64,000 nt of DNA from Marivita sp046592965 (GCF_046592965.1 NZ_JBISBV010000001.1:434001-498000); one strand, 5' to 3'; positions 24,012 to 34,317 are shown, counted from the first letter of the stretch. Translations and numbers: made by a program. The notes: generated by a model from the letters alone, not told the origin.

Positions 24012-24815
24012 TTACGAATACGCAATAATCAGCAAGATCACCCCAACCACCACACGATACACGACGTAGGGCGTGAAGCTGGTGGATTTGAGCAGTCGCA
24101 TCATCAGCGCAAGCGCCCCCAATGCGGCCACAAACGCAAAACCCGCAGCGATGGCGGCGTCCTTGAGGATGGCGACGTCCGCTTCGTGTCGCATTTCCAG
24201 ACCAAGTAACGTGCCGGATGCGATGATCGTGGGGATCGACATCAGCATCGCCAGGCGCGCGGCGTTCTCGCGGTCATACCCGAGGCGCCGGCCCGCCGTG
24301 ATCGTGATGCCGGACCTTGACGTGCCGGGAATAAGCGCGATGGCCTGCCACAGCCCCATGATCAGGGCGTCCTTCACCGTCCAGTCAGAGGCTTGCTTCG
24401 CGGTCGCACCCGTCTGATCGGCCCAATAAAGGACGACGCCGAACACCAGCATGGCCCACCCGATGACTGCGGTCGAACGGAGCGCATCGGCGTATCCGGT
24501 CAGCGTCAAGACAAGGCCGAGAACCACGACCGGAACTGTCGCGATCAGGAGGCAAACAGCCCAGACCGCACCTTGGGTGTCGAGTTGGCCCTTGAGCAAC
24601 GGGGCGAACCCCTTGGCCGCGATCTTCACATCCGACCAGAAAAACAACACCACGGCGAGAAGCGTTCCGACGTGAACAGCCACATCCAGCGTTTGGCCCT
24701 GATCCTCGATTCCGGTCAGATTGGGCAGGAGAATCAAATGTCCGGAAGACGAAATCGGAAGAAATTCGGTAATTCCCTGGATCAACGCCAGTATGAGCAG
24801 GTGTGTCAGTGCCAT
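24012..24815 (-). CDS. uppP: Undecaprenyl-diphosphate phosphatase
   Basis: Integral membrane enzyme that recycles undecaprenyl diphosphate for peptidoglycan synthesis, also linked to bacitracin resistance. The 267-residue BacA-type protein has the two active-site motifs, QGITEFLPISSSGHL (about residues 13-27) and PGTSRSG (about 168-174), and about eight hydrophobic segments. Transcribed away from gltD across a 218-bp AT-rich gap. Confidence 0.95.
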   Translation of the reverse strand: MALTHLLILALIQGITEFLPISSSGHLILLPNLTGIEDQGQTLDVAVHVGTLLAVVLFFWSDVKIAAKGFAPLLKGQLDTQGAVWAVCLLIATVPVVVLGLVLTLTGYADALRSTAVIGWAMLVFGVVLYWADQTGATAKQASDWTVKDALIMGLWQAIALIPGTSRSGITITAGRRLGYDRENAARLAMLMSIPTIIASGTLLGLEMRHEADVAILKDAAIAAGFAFVAALGALALMMRLLKSTSFTPYVVYRVVVGVILLIIAYS

Positions 24816-24871
24816 AGGTTACGCGCCGGATCGAGGTTGATCACGGGTATAATCCGTTAAGATTAGATAGA

Positions 24872-24902
24872 AAGTCCTAATTTAAGTCCGTATCGGACCT
24901 AA
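24872..24902. promoter_or_regulatory. Operator-like repeat between uppP and gltD
   Basis: AAGTCC occurs at 24872-24877 and 24884-24889, and the second copy is part of a 9+3+9 imperfect palindrome, TTAAGTCCG-TAT-CGGACCTAA (24882-24902, one mismatch per arm). It sits in the AT-rich divergent gap 24816-25033, 132 bp before the gltD start. No known binding-site consensus is recognised. Confidence 0.35.
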
Positions 24903-25033
24903 AAGCGTGAAAAAATGGCGTGCATTATCAATGTGAGACCAAAAAAAAGGAAAATAGGTCAGCACTATTTACTATAATTTCGTTTTGGATTGGTGTACGT
25001 CGTCTCAACCAGACGCAGGGAGTACATAAGTCG

Positions 25034-26467
25034 ATGGCCCATCAGCCGATGTTGAAGTTTGTGAAGGTTGCGCGCGATATGCCGCTGAAACGCGATGCGC
25101 AGGCGCGGCGCGAAGATTTTCACGAGATTTACGCCGAATACGCTGACGCCAAGGCGAAAGAGCAAGCCAGCCGGTGTTCGCAGTGCGGTGTTCCTTACTG
25201 CCAGTCACATTGCCCGCTGCACAACAACATACCCGACTGGCTGCGTCTGACGGCCGAGGGGCGCTTGCAAGAGGCCTATGAGTTGAGCCAGGCCACAAAC
25301 ACCTTTCCTGAAATCTGTGGCCGCATTTGTCCGCAGGACCGTTTGTGCGAAGGCAATTGTGTGATCGAGCAGTCGGGTCACGGCACCGTCACGATTGGTG
25401 CAGTCGAGAAATACATCACCGATACCGCTTGGGACGAAGGCTGGGTCAAGCCCATTGCGCCATTACAGGAACGTGCTGAAAGCGTTGGAATCATCGGCGC
25501 GGGACCGGGCGGTCTGGCGGCTGCGGATGTGCTGCGCCGTCAGGGTGTGCAGGTGACGGTTTATGATCGCTATGATCGCGCTGGCGGTCTTATGACCTAT
25601 GGTATTCCGGGGTTCAAACTTGAAAAGCCCGTGGTGATGCGCAGGAATCAGCAGCTCGAGCAGGGCGGTGTGACGTTCCGGCTGGATTGCAATGTTGGCG
25701 AGGATATCTCGTTTGCCGATCTTCGCGCCAAACATGACGCGGTGATCATCGCAACCGGCGTTTACAAATCGCGCGATCTGGGCGGGCCCGGATCAGGAGC
25801 CGATGGCATCATCAAGGCTCTGGATTATCTTACCGCGTCGAACCGCAAGAGCTTTGGCGATGATGTTGCGGAATATGACAGCGGCGCCCTGAATGCTGAG
25901 GGCAAGAAGGTGGTGGTGATTGGCGGCGGCGATACGGCGATGGATTGCGTCCGCACCGCGATCCGCCAAGGGGCGGAAAGCGTCAAATGCCTGTACCGCC
26001 GCGACCGTGCCAACATGCCGGGAAGCCAGCGCGAAGTGCAGAACGCCGAGGAGGAAGGTGTGCAGTTCGAGTGGCTGACCGCTCCGATGGGGTTTGTTGG
26101 CGATCCTGTCGAAGGGGTGATGGTGCAACGCATGCGTCTTGGTTTGCCCGACGCCACCGGACGCCAGATGCCCGAGATGATTGAAGGGTCCGACTATATG
26201 AAACCGGCCGATATCGTCATCAAGGCACTGGGCTTTGAGCCCGAGGCTTTGCCGACGCTTTGGGATGTGCCGGAATTGCCGGTAACCCGATGGGGTACGA
26301 TCAAGGCCGAGTTCACCACCGGAGCCACCGATCTTCCCGGCGTCTATGCCGTTGGCGATATCGTGCGCGGAGCGTCGCTGGTGGTTTGGGCCATTCGCGA
26401 CGGGCGCGACTGCGCCGAGGCAGTGATGCAGCAGCTCAACGGCGCCAGTGCCGTCGCGGCGGAATAA
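25034..26467 (+). CDS. gltD: Glutamate synthase (NADPH) small subunit
   Basis: Supplies electrons from NADPH to the large subunit during glutamine + 2-oxoglutarate conversion to two glutamates. The 477-residue protein has the N-terminal cysteine clusters for [4Fe-4S] centres (CSQCGVPYCQSHCP and CGRICPQDRLCEGNC), a FAD-binding GAGPGG motif near residue 160, and a second dinucleotide site (GGGDTAMDC). Start ATG 25034 gives the usual N-terminus; its purine-rich ribosome site (GGGAG) lies 11 or more bases away, longer than usual. gltB follows after 70 bp; this gltD-gltB order is the reverse of E. coli. Confidence 0.95.
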   Translation: MAHQPMLKFVKVARDMPLKRDAQARREDFHEIYAEYADAKAKEQASRCSQCGVPYCQSHCPLHNNIPDWLRLTAEGRLQEAYELSQATNTFPEICGRICPQDRLCEGNCVIEQSGHGTVTIGAVEKYITDTAWDEGWVKPIAPLQERAESVGIIGAGPGGLAAADVLRRQGVQVTVYDRYDRAGGLMTYGIPGFKLEKPVVMRRNQQLEQGGVTFRLDCNVGEDISFADLRAKHDAVIIATGVYKSRDLGGPGSGADGIIKALDYLTASNRKSFGDDVAEYDSGALNAEGKKVVVIGGGDTAMDCVRTAIRQGAESVKCLYRRDRANMPGSQREVQNAEEEGVQFEWLTAPMGFVGDPVEGVMVQRMRLGLPDATGRQMPEMIEGSDYMKPADIVIKALGFEPEALPTLWDVPELPVTRWGTIKAEFTTGATDLPGVYAVGDIVRGASLVVWAIRDGRDCAEAVMQQLNGASAVAAE

Positions 26468-26537
26468 TATTTCAATGACGACGCTCGCGTGACGGCGCAA
26501 CGCGCTTTTGCAGGCGAGCCCCTGAGGAGGGATACCA

Positions 26538-29500
26538 ATGATCAAATATGACGCAGACTGGGTTGCTGCCGAGGAAGCCAAGCGCAAGTGGATGGCAGAG
26601 AACGGGCTTTATTCCGAGGAAGATGAACACTCATCTTGCGGTGTGGGCCTGGTTGTTTCACTTGACGGATCGGCCAGCCGCAAGGTGGTCGAAGCCGGGA
26701 TCGACGCGCTCAAGGCAATCTGGCACCGGGGCGCTGTGGATGCGGATGGCAAGACCGGCGACGGCGCTGGCATCCATGTGCAAATCCCGGTGTCGTTCTT
26801 CTACGACCAGATCAAACGCACTGGCCACACGCCGCGCGAAGATGAATTGATGGCGATCGGGCAGGTATTCTTGCCGCGCACCGATCTGGGCGCGCAGGAA
26901 ATCTGCCGAACCATCGTGGAAACCGAAGTCCTGCGCATGGGCTATTACATCTATGGTTGGCGCCACGTTCCGGTGAACATTGATTGTCTGGGCGAAAAGG
27001 CCAACGCGACGCGCCCCGAGATCGAGCAGATCCTGATCACCAATGGCAAGGGAGTCGACGAAGAAACCTTCGAGCGCGAGCTTTACGTCATTCGCCGCCG
27101 CATCGAGAAAGCCGCGGCTGCTGCCGGTGTCGGGCATCTTTATATCGCGTCGCTGTCGTGCCGGTCGATCATCTACAAGGGCATGATGCTGGCCGAGCAG
27201 GTGGCGGAATTCTATCCCGACCTCCAGGACGAGCGGTTCGAGAGCGCTTTTGCGATTTATCATCAGCGCTATTCCACCAACACCTTTCCGCAATGGTGGC
27301 TGGCACAACCGTTTCGCATGCTGGCCCACAATGGCGAGATCAATACGCTCAAGGGCAATATCAACTGGATGAAAAGCCACGAGATCCGCATGGCGTCCTC
27401 GGCGTTCGGTGACATGGCCGACGACATCAAGCCGATCATCGCCACCGGGGCATCGGATTCCGCCGCTCTGGATGCGGTGTTCGAGGTGCTGGTGCGCGCA
27501 GGCCGCAATGCGCCGATGGCCAAGACGATGCTGGTGCCTGAGTCGTGGTCCAAGCAAGCCGTCGAACTGCCGCAGACCTGGCGTGATATGTATTCCTACT
27601 GCAACAGCGTGATGGAGCCGTGGGATGGCCCCGCGGCGCTTGCGATGACCGATGGCCGCTGGGTCTGTGCCGGGCTTGACCGGAACGGGTTGCGCCCGAT
27701 GCGCTATGTCGTGACGGGCGATGGTTTGCTGATCGCCGGATCAGAAGCCGGGATGGTGCCCATTGACGAGGGCACCGTGCGTGAAAAGGGAGCGCTTGGA
27801 CCGGGGCAGATGCTGGCCGTGGATATGGCCGAGGGCAAGCTTTACCGGGACGTGGAGATCAAGGACAAGCTGGCAGCGGGCCGCCCGTTCGGCGAATGGG
27901 TCGGCAAGATTCACGAGATGGACAGGGAACTGGCCAGCGTGACCGAGACGGCAAACTTTGAAGGCGCCGAACTGCGCCGCCGCCAGATCGCTGCGGGATA
28001 TACGATTGAGGAACTGGAGCAGATTCTGGCTCCGATGGCCGAGGACGGGAAAGAGGCATTGGCGTCGATGGGCGACGATACGCCGTCCGCCGTCTTGTCC
28101 AAGAAGTACCGTCCGCTATCACATTATTTCCGTCAGAATTTCAGCCAGGTGACAAACCCGCCAATCGACAGCTTGCGCGAATTTCGCGTGATGAGCCTCA
28201 AGACGCGGTTCGGCAACCTCAAGAACGTGCTCGACGAAAGCAGCGCGCAGACCGAAATTCTGGTGCTGGACAGCCCGTTTGTCGGCAATGCGCAGTTCAA
28301 GGCCTTGATCGGCCAGTTCAAAAGGTCACTTGGCGAAATCGACTGCACGTTCCCAGCGGGAGATGATCCGCGTGCCCTCCAAGTGGCGTTGGAACGGGTG
28401 CGGTCCGAGGCCGAGGATGCGGTTCGATCGGGTGCGGGCCATCTCATCCTGACCGACGAACACTGCGACACCGACAAGATCGCAATTCCGATGATCCTTG
28501 CCACAAGCGCGGTACACAGCCATCTGACACGCAAGGGGCTGCGGACGTTTTGTTCGCTCAACGTGCGGTCGGCGGAATGCATCGATCCGCATTACTTTGC
28601 CGTTCTGATTGGTGCCGGTGCGACAGTGGTCAACGCCTATCTGGCCGAGGATTCGCTGGCCGACCGGATCAATCGCGGATTGCTCGACCTATCACTGACG
28701 CAAGCGGTTGCGAAGTACCGCGAAGCGATTGATCAGGGGCTGCTCAAGATCATGTCCAAGATGGGCATCTCGGTGGTCTCGTCCTATCGGGGCGGTTTGA
28801 ACTTTGAGGCTGTCGGCCTGAGCCGCGCCATGTGTGCTGAATACTTCCCCGGTATCCTGTCGCGAATCTCGGGCATTGGTCTGAACGGTCTGCAACGCAA
28901 GGCCGAGCAGGTTCATGCGCTGGGCTTTCGCGGTGGTCAGGATGTGCTGCCCATCGGCGGCTTTTACAAGGCGCGCAAAAGCGGCGAGACGCACGCATGG
29001 GGCGCGCAGACGATGCATTTGATGCAGATGGCGTGCAACAAGGCGAGCTATGAGCTTTGGAAGACCTATTCCAAGGCGATGCAAGCGAACCCGCCGATTC
29101 ATCTGCGCGACCTCTTGGCGATCAAGCCGTTGGGCGCGCCGATCCCGCTGGAGCAGGTGGAGAGCATCACCTCGATCCGCAAGCGGTTCGTGACTCCGGG
29201 CATGTCGCTTGGAGCGTTGAGTCCGGAAGCCCACAAGACGCTGAACGTGGCGATGAACCGGATCGGGGCAAAGTCCGATAGCGGCGAGGGCGGTGAAGAC
29301 CCGGCACATTTCGTGCCGGAATCGAACGGCGACAACCCGTCGGCGAAGATCAAGCAGGTGGCGTCGGGCCGGTTCGGAGTGACCGCCGAATACCTGAACC
29401 AATGCGAAGAGCTGGAGATCAAGGTCGCGCAGGGCGCCAAGCCCGGTGAGGGAGGCCAGTTGCCGGGGATGAAGGTGACTGACCTGATCGCCCGCTTGCG

Positions 29501-31076
29501 CCACTCGACCAAGGGCGTCACGCTGATTTCCCCGCCGCCGCATCACGATATCTATTCCATCGAGGATCTGGCGCAGCTGATCTACGATCTCAAGCAGATC
29601 AATCCGCGCTGCAAGGTGACGGTCAAGCTGGTCGCGTCCTCCGGTGTTGGCACAATCGCCGCAGGTGTGGCCAAGGCTAAGGCGGATATCATCCTGATTT
29701 CCGGCCATAATGGCGGCACGGGTGCGTCGCCCGCAACGTCGATCAAACATGCCGGCCTGCCGTGGGAGATGGGGCTGACCGAGGCGCATCAGGTTCTGTC
29801 GATGAACAAGCTCAGGGATCGTGTGACCCTGCGCACCGATGGCGGCCTTCGCACTGGGCGCGATATTGTCATGGCCGCGATGCTCGGGGCCGAGGAATAC
29901 GGTATCGGCACCGCCGCGCTGATCGCGATGGGGTGCATCATGGTGCGCCAGTGCCAGTCCAACACCTGCCCGGTGGGCGTGTGTACACAGGACGAGGATC
30001 TGCGCGCGAAGTTTACCGGCAGTGCCGACAAGGTGGTGAACCTCATCACGTTTTACGCACAGGAAGTGCGCGAGATCCTCGCCTCCATCGGCGCAAGATC
30101 CTTGGAAGACGTGATCGGGCGTGCCGATCTTCTGTCACAGGTCAGCCGGGGATCGGACCATCTGGACGATCTTGATCTCAACCCGTTGCTGATCCGGGTC
30201 GATGGGTCGGACGACATTGTCTACGACCGCAACCGTCCCCGCAATGCGGTGCCTGATACGCTTGACGCCGAGATCGTGCGCGATGCCGCGCGGTTTCTTG
30301 AGGATGGCGAGAAGATGCAGCTCTCTTATGCCGTGCAGAACACCGACAGAACTGTCGGGACGCGCACGTCGAGCCATATCGTGCGGGCGTTTGGCATGCG
30401 GAACTCCTTGCAGCCTGATCACCTGACGGTGAAATTGACCGGCTCTGCAGGTCAATCGTTGGGCGCATTTGCAGCTCCGGGTTTGAAACTGGAAGTGTCG
30501 GGCGATGCAAATGACTACGTTGGAAAGGGGCTGTCCGGCGGCATGATCGTCGTGCGTCCCCGGATGATGTCGCCGCTGGTGGCGGCGGATAACACGATCA
30601 TCGGCAACACCGTGCTTTACGGTGCGACAGACGGCTATCTGTTCGCCGCCGGGCGCGCGGGAGAGCGGTTTGCAGTTCGCAATTCCGGCGCGAAGGTTGT
30701 GGTCGAAGGATGTGGATCGAACGGCTGTGAATACATGACCGGCGGTGTCGCGGTGATCCTGGGTGAAATCGGCGCGAATTTCGGTGCAGGCATGACCGGA
30801 GGGATGGCCTATCTTTATGATCCCGAAGGGTGTGCGCAGCCTTTGATGAATATGGACAGCATCGTCACGTGTCCGGTGAGCGTGCAACATTGGGAAGATC
30901 AGCTAAAGGGTCTGATCGAGCAGCACGTTGCGGAGACCGGCAGCCGCAAGGGACAGGACATCCTGCAACACTGGAGCCTTGAAATCGGCAATTTCCTTCA
31001 AATCTGCCCCAGAGAGATGCTTGACAAGATCACCCACCCCCTGAGCGTGGAAGACGCGGCCGTTCCGGCGGAATAA
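26538..31076 (+). CDS. gltB: Glutamate synthase (NADPH) large subunit
   Basis: Central nitrogen-assimilation enzyme. The 1512-residue protein starts with a 33-residue propeptide ending before C34 (SSCGVG), the N-terminal nucleophile of the class II glutamine amidotransferase domain (to about residue 430). The central domain, the FMN/glutamate synthase domain and a C-terminal beta-helix (GXGXG repeats) follow. The [3Fe-4S] cysteines are seen in CIMVRQCQSNTCPVGVC. GAGGAGGG is well spaced before ATG 26538. Full length and in frame; terminated by the hairpin at 31096. Confidence 0.96.
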   Translation: MIKYDADWVAAEEAKRKWMAENGLYSEEDEHSSCGVGLVVSLDGSASRKVVEAGIDALKAIWHRGAVDADGKTGDGAGIHVQIPVSFFYDQIKRTGHTPREDELMAIGQVFLPRTDLGAQEICRTIVETEVLRMGYYIYGWRHVPVNIDCLGEKANATRPEIEQILITNGKGVDEETFERELYVIRRRIEKAAAAAGVGHLYIASLSCRSIIYKGMMLAEQVAEFYPDLQDERFESAFAIYHQRYSTNTFPQWWLAQPFRMLAHNGEINTLKGNINWMKSHEIRMASSAFGDMADDIKPIIATGASDSAALDAVFEVLVRAGRNAPMAKTMLVPESWSKQAVELPQTWRDMYSYCNSVMEPWDGPAALAMTDGRWVCAGLDRNGLRPMRYVVTGDGLLIAGSEAGMVPIDEGTVREKGALGPGQMLAVDMAEGKLYRDVEIKDKLAAGRPFGEWVGKIHEMDRELASVTETANFEGAELRRRQIAAGYTIEELEQILAPMAEDGKEALASMGDDTPSAVLSKKYRPLSHYFRQNFSQVTNPPIDSLREFRVMSLKTRFGNLKNVLDESSAQTEILVLDSPFVGNAQFKALIGQFKRSLGEIDCTFPAGDDPRALQVALERVRSEAEDAVRSGAGHLILTDEHCDTDKIAIPMILATSAVHSHLTRKGLRTFCSLNVRSAECIDPHYFAVLIGAGATVVNAYLAEDSLADRINRGLLDLSLTQAVAKYREAIDQGLLKIMSKMGISVVSSYRGGLNFEAVGLSRAMCAEYFPGILSRISGIGLNGLQRKAEQVHALGFRGGQDVLPIGGFYKARKSGETHAWGAQTMHLMQMACNKASYELWKTYSKAMQANPPIHLRDLLAIKPLGAPIPLEQVESITSIRKRFVTPGMSLGALSPEAHKTLNVAMNRIGAKSDSGEGGEDPAHFVPESNGDNPSAKIKQVASGRFGVTAEYLNQCEELEIKVAQGAKPGEGGQLPGMKVTDLIARLRHSTKGVTLISPPPHHDIYSIEDLAQLIYDLKQINPRCKVTVKLVASSGVGTIAAGVAKAKADIILISGHNGGTGASPATSIKHAGLPWEMGLTEAHQVLSMNKLRDRVTLRTDGGLRTGRDIVMAAMLGAEEYGIGTAALIAMGCIMVRQCQSNTCPVGVCTQDEDLRAKFTGSADKVVNLITFYAQEVREILASIGARSLEDVIGRADLLSQVSRGSDHLDDLDLNPLLIRVDGSDDIVYDRNRPRNAVPDTLDAEIVRDAARFLEDGEKMQLSYAVQNTDRTVGTRTSSHIVRAFGMRNSLQPDHLTVKLTGSAGQSLGAFAAPGLKLEVSGDANDYVGKGLSGGMIVVRPRMMSPLVAADNTIIGNTVLYGATDGYLFAAGRAGERFAVRNSGAKVVVEGCGSNGCEYMTGGVAVILGEIGANFGAGMTGGMAYLYDPEGCAQPLMNMDSIVTCPVSVQHWEDQLKGLIEQHVAETGSRKGQDILQHWSLEIGNFLQICPREMLDKITHPLSVEDAAVPAE

Positions 31077-31095
31077 ACCGACTACGACAGCTATG

Positions 31096-31125
31096 GAAAA
31101 AGCCCGGTTTCTGCCGGGCTTTTTC
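31096..31125. terminator. Strong Rho-independent terminator after gltB
   Basis: A perfect 12-bp stem (31096-31107 with 31114-31125) with a 6-base loop. The arms begin with A5 and end with T5, so it can act in both directions. It lies 20 bp after the gltB stop codon and separates the glutamate synthase genes from the next unit. Confidence 0.92.
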
Positions 31126-31197
31126 ATGTCGAGTTATGGACTTGCAAGGCCTTCGCGGTCTTAGTGTAGCGGAGATGGGTCGCGAGGAGGCAACGGG

Positions 31198-32487
31198 ATG
31201 AATCTGGCAAAACTGGCGGCTGAAGCGAAGGATCGGGGCACACCAGTGCGCGCCGGATTGATTGGCGCCGGGAAATTCGGCTCCATGTTCCTCAGTCAGG
31301 TTCCCACGATCGCCGGGCTGGAAGTGACCGCGATTGCCGATCTTGATACGGACCGCGCACGCACAGCCTGTGCTGCCGTCGGCTGGGATACGAGCCGCAT
31401 TGATGGCACAGCATTTGTCGAGGATGGCGCGGAACTGGCGGCGCGCGACGATGTCGATGTCGTGATCGAAGCCACCGGCCATCCGCGCGCCGGAATTGCA
31501 CATGCCCGCGCTGCGATGGCGGCTGGCAAGCATGTGGTAATGGTCAATGTCGAGGCGGATGTCCTGGTCGGTCCGATGCTGGCAAAGGAAGCAAAGGCGG
31601 CGGGTGTCGTCTATTCCATGGCCTATGGCGATCAGCCGGCGCTGGTGGCGGAAATGGTCGATTGGGCGCGTGCCACAGGATTCACCGTTGCGGCGGCTGG
31701 CAAGGGTACGAAGTATCTACCCGCCTATCATCAGGTCACGCCGGATGACGTGTGGGCGCATTACGGTCTGACACCGGAGGAGGCCAAGGCGGCGGGGATG
31801 AACCCGCAGATGTTCAACTCCTTTCTGGATGGCACCAAGAGCGCGATCGAAATGGTTGCCATCGCCAATGCCTGTGGCTTGAACGTCCCGAGCCAAGGGC
31901 TCGCGTTTCCGCCTTGCGGCGTTGACGATCTGGCCCATGTGCTGCGTCCCAAGGCAGTGGGTGGGCAGCTTGAAGGCACCGGCATGGTCGAAACGGTCTC
32001 GTCAATCGAACGTGACGGTCGCCCGGTCTTCCGCGATCTTCGCTGGGGCGTCTATGTGGTACTGGAGGCACCGAACGACTATGCGGCGGCCTGTTTCCGG
32101 CAATACGGTATGCCCACCGATTCGACCGGGCGGTACGCGTCCATGTACAAGCCCTTCCACCTCATCGGACTGGAGTTGTCGATCTCGGTCTTGAGTGCGG
32201 CACTGCGCCATGAACCCACGGGCCAAACGCAGGAGGTGCGTGGCACAGTCGCCTCGGTCGCCAAGCGCGACTTGAAAGCGGGCGAGGTGCTGGACGGAGA
32301 GGGCGGATATACCGTCTACGGCAAGGCATTGCCGCTTTCCCGCGCCGGGGCCGCGTTACCGATCGGGTTGGCGCAAGGTGTGACGCTGACCCGCGCGGTT
32401 CCGATGGGCGCGGTTGTGGACTTCGCGGATGTGTCTCTCGAAACAGACCCTGTGGCCCGCATGTATCGCGATATGATCGGGCATTAG
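31198..32487 (+). CDS. NAD(P)-dependent oxidoreductase with C-terminal SAF domain
   Basis: A 429-residue cytoplasmic protein: an N-terminal Rossmann domain (GLIGAGKFGSMF, about residues 20-31) like that of homoserine dehydrogenase, a middle catalytic-type region, and a C-terminal SAF domain (about residues 350-420, including AKRDLKAGEVLDGEGG). Such proteins are usually annotated as homoserine-dehydrogenase-like; some members act in sugar-acid pathways. The substrate cannot be told here. AGGAGG lies well before ATG 31198. It stands alone between the gltB terminator and mtgA. Confidence 0.75.
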   Translation: MNLAKLAAEAKDRGTPVRAGLIGAGKFGSMFLSQVPTIAGLEVTAIADLDTDRARTACAAVGWDTSRIDGTAFVEDGAELAARDDVDVVIEATGHPRAGIAHARAAMAAGKHVVMVNVEADVLVGPMLAKEAKAAGVVYSMAYGDQPALVAEMVDWARATGFTVAAAGKGTKYLPAYHQVTPDDVWAHYGLTPEEAKAAGMNPQMFNSFLDGTKSAIEMVAIANACGLNVPSQGLAFPPCGVDDLAHVLRPKAVGGQLEGTGMVETVSSIERDGRPVFRDLRWGVYVVLEAPNDYAAACFRQYGMPTDSTGRYASMYKPFHLIGLELSISVLSAALRHEPTGQTQEVRGTVASVAKRDLKAGEVLDGEGGYTVYGKALPLSRAGAALPIGLAQGVTLTRAVPMGAVVDFADVSLETDPVARMYRDMIGH

Positions 32488-32657
32488 CTTGCTGGAGTTC
32501 CCTCCAAATTTTGCGGCGGAAAGCCTATGTAAACGTCTCTCTTTCTTGGTTTTGCCTCGCATGAGCCACGGGCGGGCCAAAGTGCAATGCCACAAGCGGG
32601 GACGATAAAATGTGACGGATGTTTTCTTGGATGATGCCAGCGCCTAAGGTGCCTGCG

Positions 32658-33443
32658 ATGGCAGGTGGTAAATCAGAACAATCCGCGCCGCAGGAACCTC
32701 GACTGAACAAGCCGAAGCGGTCCCGCAAGCGCAACACGAAGCCGCCTTCGCTGGTGGATCGCATTCTTGCGCCGTATCGCTGGACGGTTCGCTGGACGCT
32801 CCGTGGGTTTATCGCTTTGGTTGTTCTGGCTGTGGCCATGGTCGCGCTGTTTGGGGTGGTCAATCCACCAACGACCCACACGATGTGGTCAGAGGGCAGG
32901 CGGCTGAACGAGCCAGTGGATCACACTTGGGTTGCGGCGAGCCAGATTGCACCGGTGATGATGCGGTCTGCCGTGGCGGCAGAGGATGCGAATTTCTGTC
33001 TGCACTGGGGGTTTGATGTCGCCGCAATTCAGGCAGCGATAGAGGCCGGAGGCGCGCGGGGAGCGTCGACCATATCCCAACAGGTGGTCAAGAATGTCTA
33101 TCTCTGGCAGGGCCGCTCCTGGGTGCGCAAGGCACTCGAAGCGGGTTTGACACCGATGATGGAAGCGATGTGGTCAAAGCGGCGCATCTTGGAAGTGTAT
33201 CTGAACATTGCCGAGTTCGACGAGGGCGTGTTCGGCGTTCAGGCGGCAGCGGTGCACTATTTTGGCGTTGACGCACGGGATTTGACGGCGCTTCAGGCGG
33301 CGCGTCTTGCCGCGGTGCTGCCGTCGCCCAAAGACCGTTCGGCGTCGCGTCCAAGCAATTTCGTGCAACGCCGCGCCGCGTCGATCCGTGCCGGGGCCGA
33401 GACGATCAAGGCAGACGGTCGCGCGGCCTGTTTCGAGGGGTGA
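32658..33443 (+). CDS. mtgA: Monofunctional peptidoglycan transglycosylase
   Basis: Polymerises lipid II into glycan strands at the outer face of the inner membrane. The 261-residue protein has a basic N-terminus, one membrane anchor (about residues 50-72) and a GT51 domain with the catalytic glutamate segment AAEDANF, the GASTISQQ motif and RRILEVYLN. Start ATG 32658 has AAGGTG six bases upstream; in-frame ATGs at 32619, 32631 and 32634 are less well placed. No nearby partner gene is evident. Confidence 0.92.
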   Translation: MAGGKSEQSAPQEPRLNKPKRSRKRNTKPPSLVDRILAPYRWTVRWTLRGFIALVVLAVAMVALFGVVNPPTTHTMWSEGRRLNEPVDHTWVAASQIAPVMMRSAVAAEDANFCLHWGFDVAAIQAAIEAGGARGASTISQQVVKNVYLWQGRSWVRKALEAGLTPMMEAMWSKRRILEVYLNIAEFDEGVFGVQAAAVHYFGVDARDLTALQAARLAAVLPSPKDRSASRPSNFVQRRAASIRAGAETIKADGRAACFEG

Positions 33444-33651
33444 GGAACTTGCCGAGTGCGTGAAAGGCGCAGTTGCAGTAAACCAAAGGGAATTTCGAAG
33501 GCTGTTCATTCAGGCGGGGTCTGGCGCCGGGTCGTCGCATAGATGAGACGAAAACCGCGCGCGTTGTCGCAAACCGCAGTCGGGCCATTGTATTGTACTC
33601 CGCTTCGCGGCAATTAGGCATGGTTTCGACCACCATCAGGACTTGCCCGGC

Positions 33652-34317
33652 ATGGCCAAACTCTATCATGTTCCGCTGTCTCCGTTCTGCCGAAAAGTGC
33701 GGCTGAGCCTTGCGGAAAAAAAGATCGAATGCGAACTGGTCGAAGAGCGGTATTGGGAGAAAGACCCGGATTTCCTGCGCCGCAATCCGGCGGCGAAAGT
33801 GCCGGTTCTCAAGATCGACGGTCGAACGATGGCCGAAAGCGCCGCGATCTGTGAGTATATCGAAGAAAAGTACCCCGAACCGCCTTTGATGCCCCGTTCT
33901 TCCGAGGCACGCTATGAGGTGCGGCGCTTGATCGGGTGGTTCGATGACAAGTTCCACCACGAGGTGACGTCCAAGCTCTTGTATGAACGGGTGAACAAGA
34001 AAGTCACGAAACAGGGTTTCCCGGATTCGGGAAATGTAAAATCCGGGGCCAAGGCGATCAAGTATCATCTGGATTACATGGCATGGCTACTTGATCATCG
34101 CCGGTGGCTGGCCGGAGACACGATGACACTGGCGGATTTCGCGGCTGCCGCTCATTTGTCGTCATTGGACTATATCCGCGACGTTGATTGGAATCGCAGT
34201 GCGGTGGTCAAGGACTGGTATGCCAAGATCAAGTCGCGGCCAGCGTTCCGGTCGATTCTGGCAGATCAGGTTCCGGGCTTTCCGCCACCGTCGCATTATG
34301 CGGATCTTGATTTCTAG
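33652..34317 (+). CDS. Glutathione S-transferase family protein
   Basis: A 221-residue protein with an N-terminal thioredoxin-like domain (LYHVPLSPFCRKVRL, with a serine and cysteine near the position that activates glutathione; KVPVL and ESAAICEYIEE for glutathione binding) and a helical C-terminal domain (about residues 85-221). The class and substrate are unknown. It begins at ATG 33652; a TTG three codons upstream is possible. queG follows after 36 bp, likely on the same transcript. The 208-bp stretch upstream (33444-33651) shows no gene. Confidence 0.87.
   Translation: MAKLYHVPLSPFCRKVRLSLAEKKIECELVEERYWEKDPDFLRRNPAAKVPVLKIDGRTMAESAAICEYIEEKYPEPPLMPRSSEARYEVRRLIGWFDDKFHHEVTSKLLYERVNKKVTKQGFPDSGNVKSGAKAIKYHLDYMAWLLDHRRWLAGDTMTLADFAAAAHLSSLDYIRDVDWNRSAVVKDWYAKIKSRPAFRSILADQVPGFPPPSHYADLDF

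Noticed and set aside
24848..24978. TATAAT-like boxes (24848-24853 and 24973-24978) as -10 elements for gltD
   Set aside because: No acceptable -35 lies 16-18 bp upstream of either box; AT-rich DNA gives such matches by chance.
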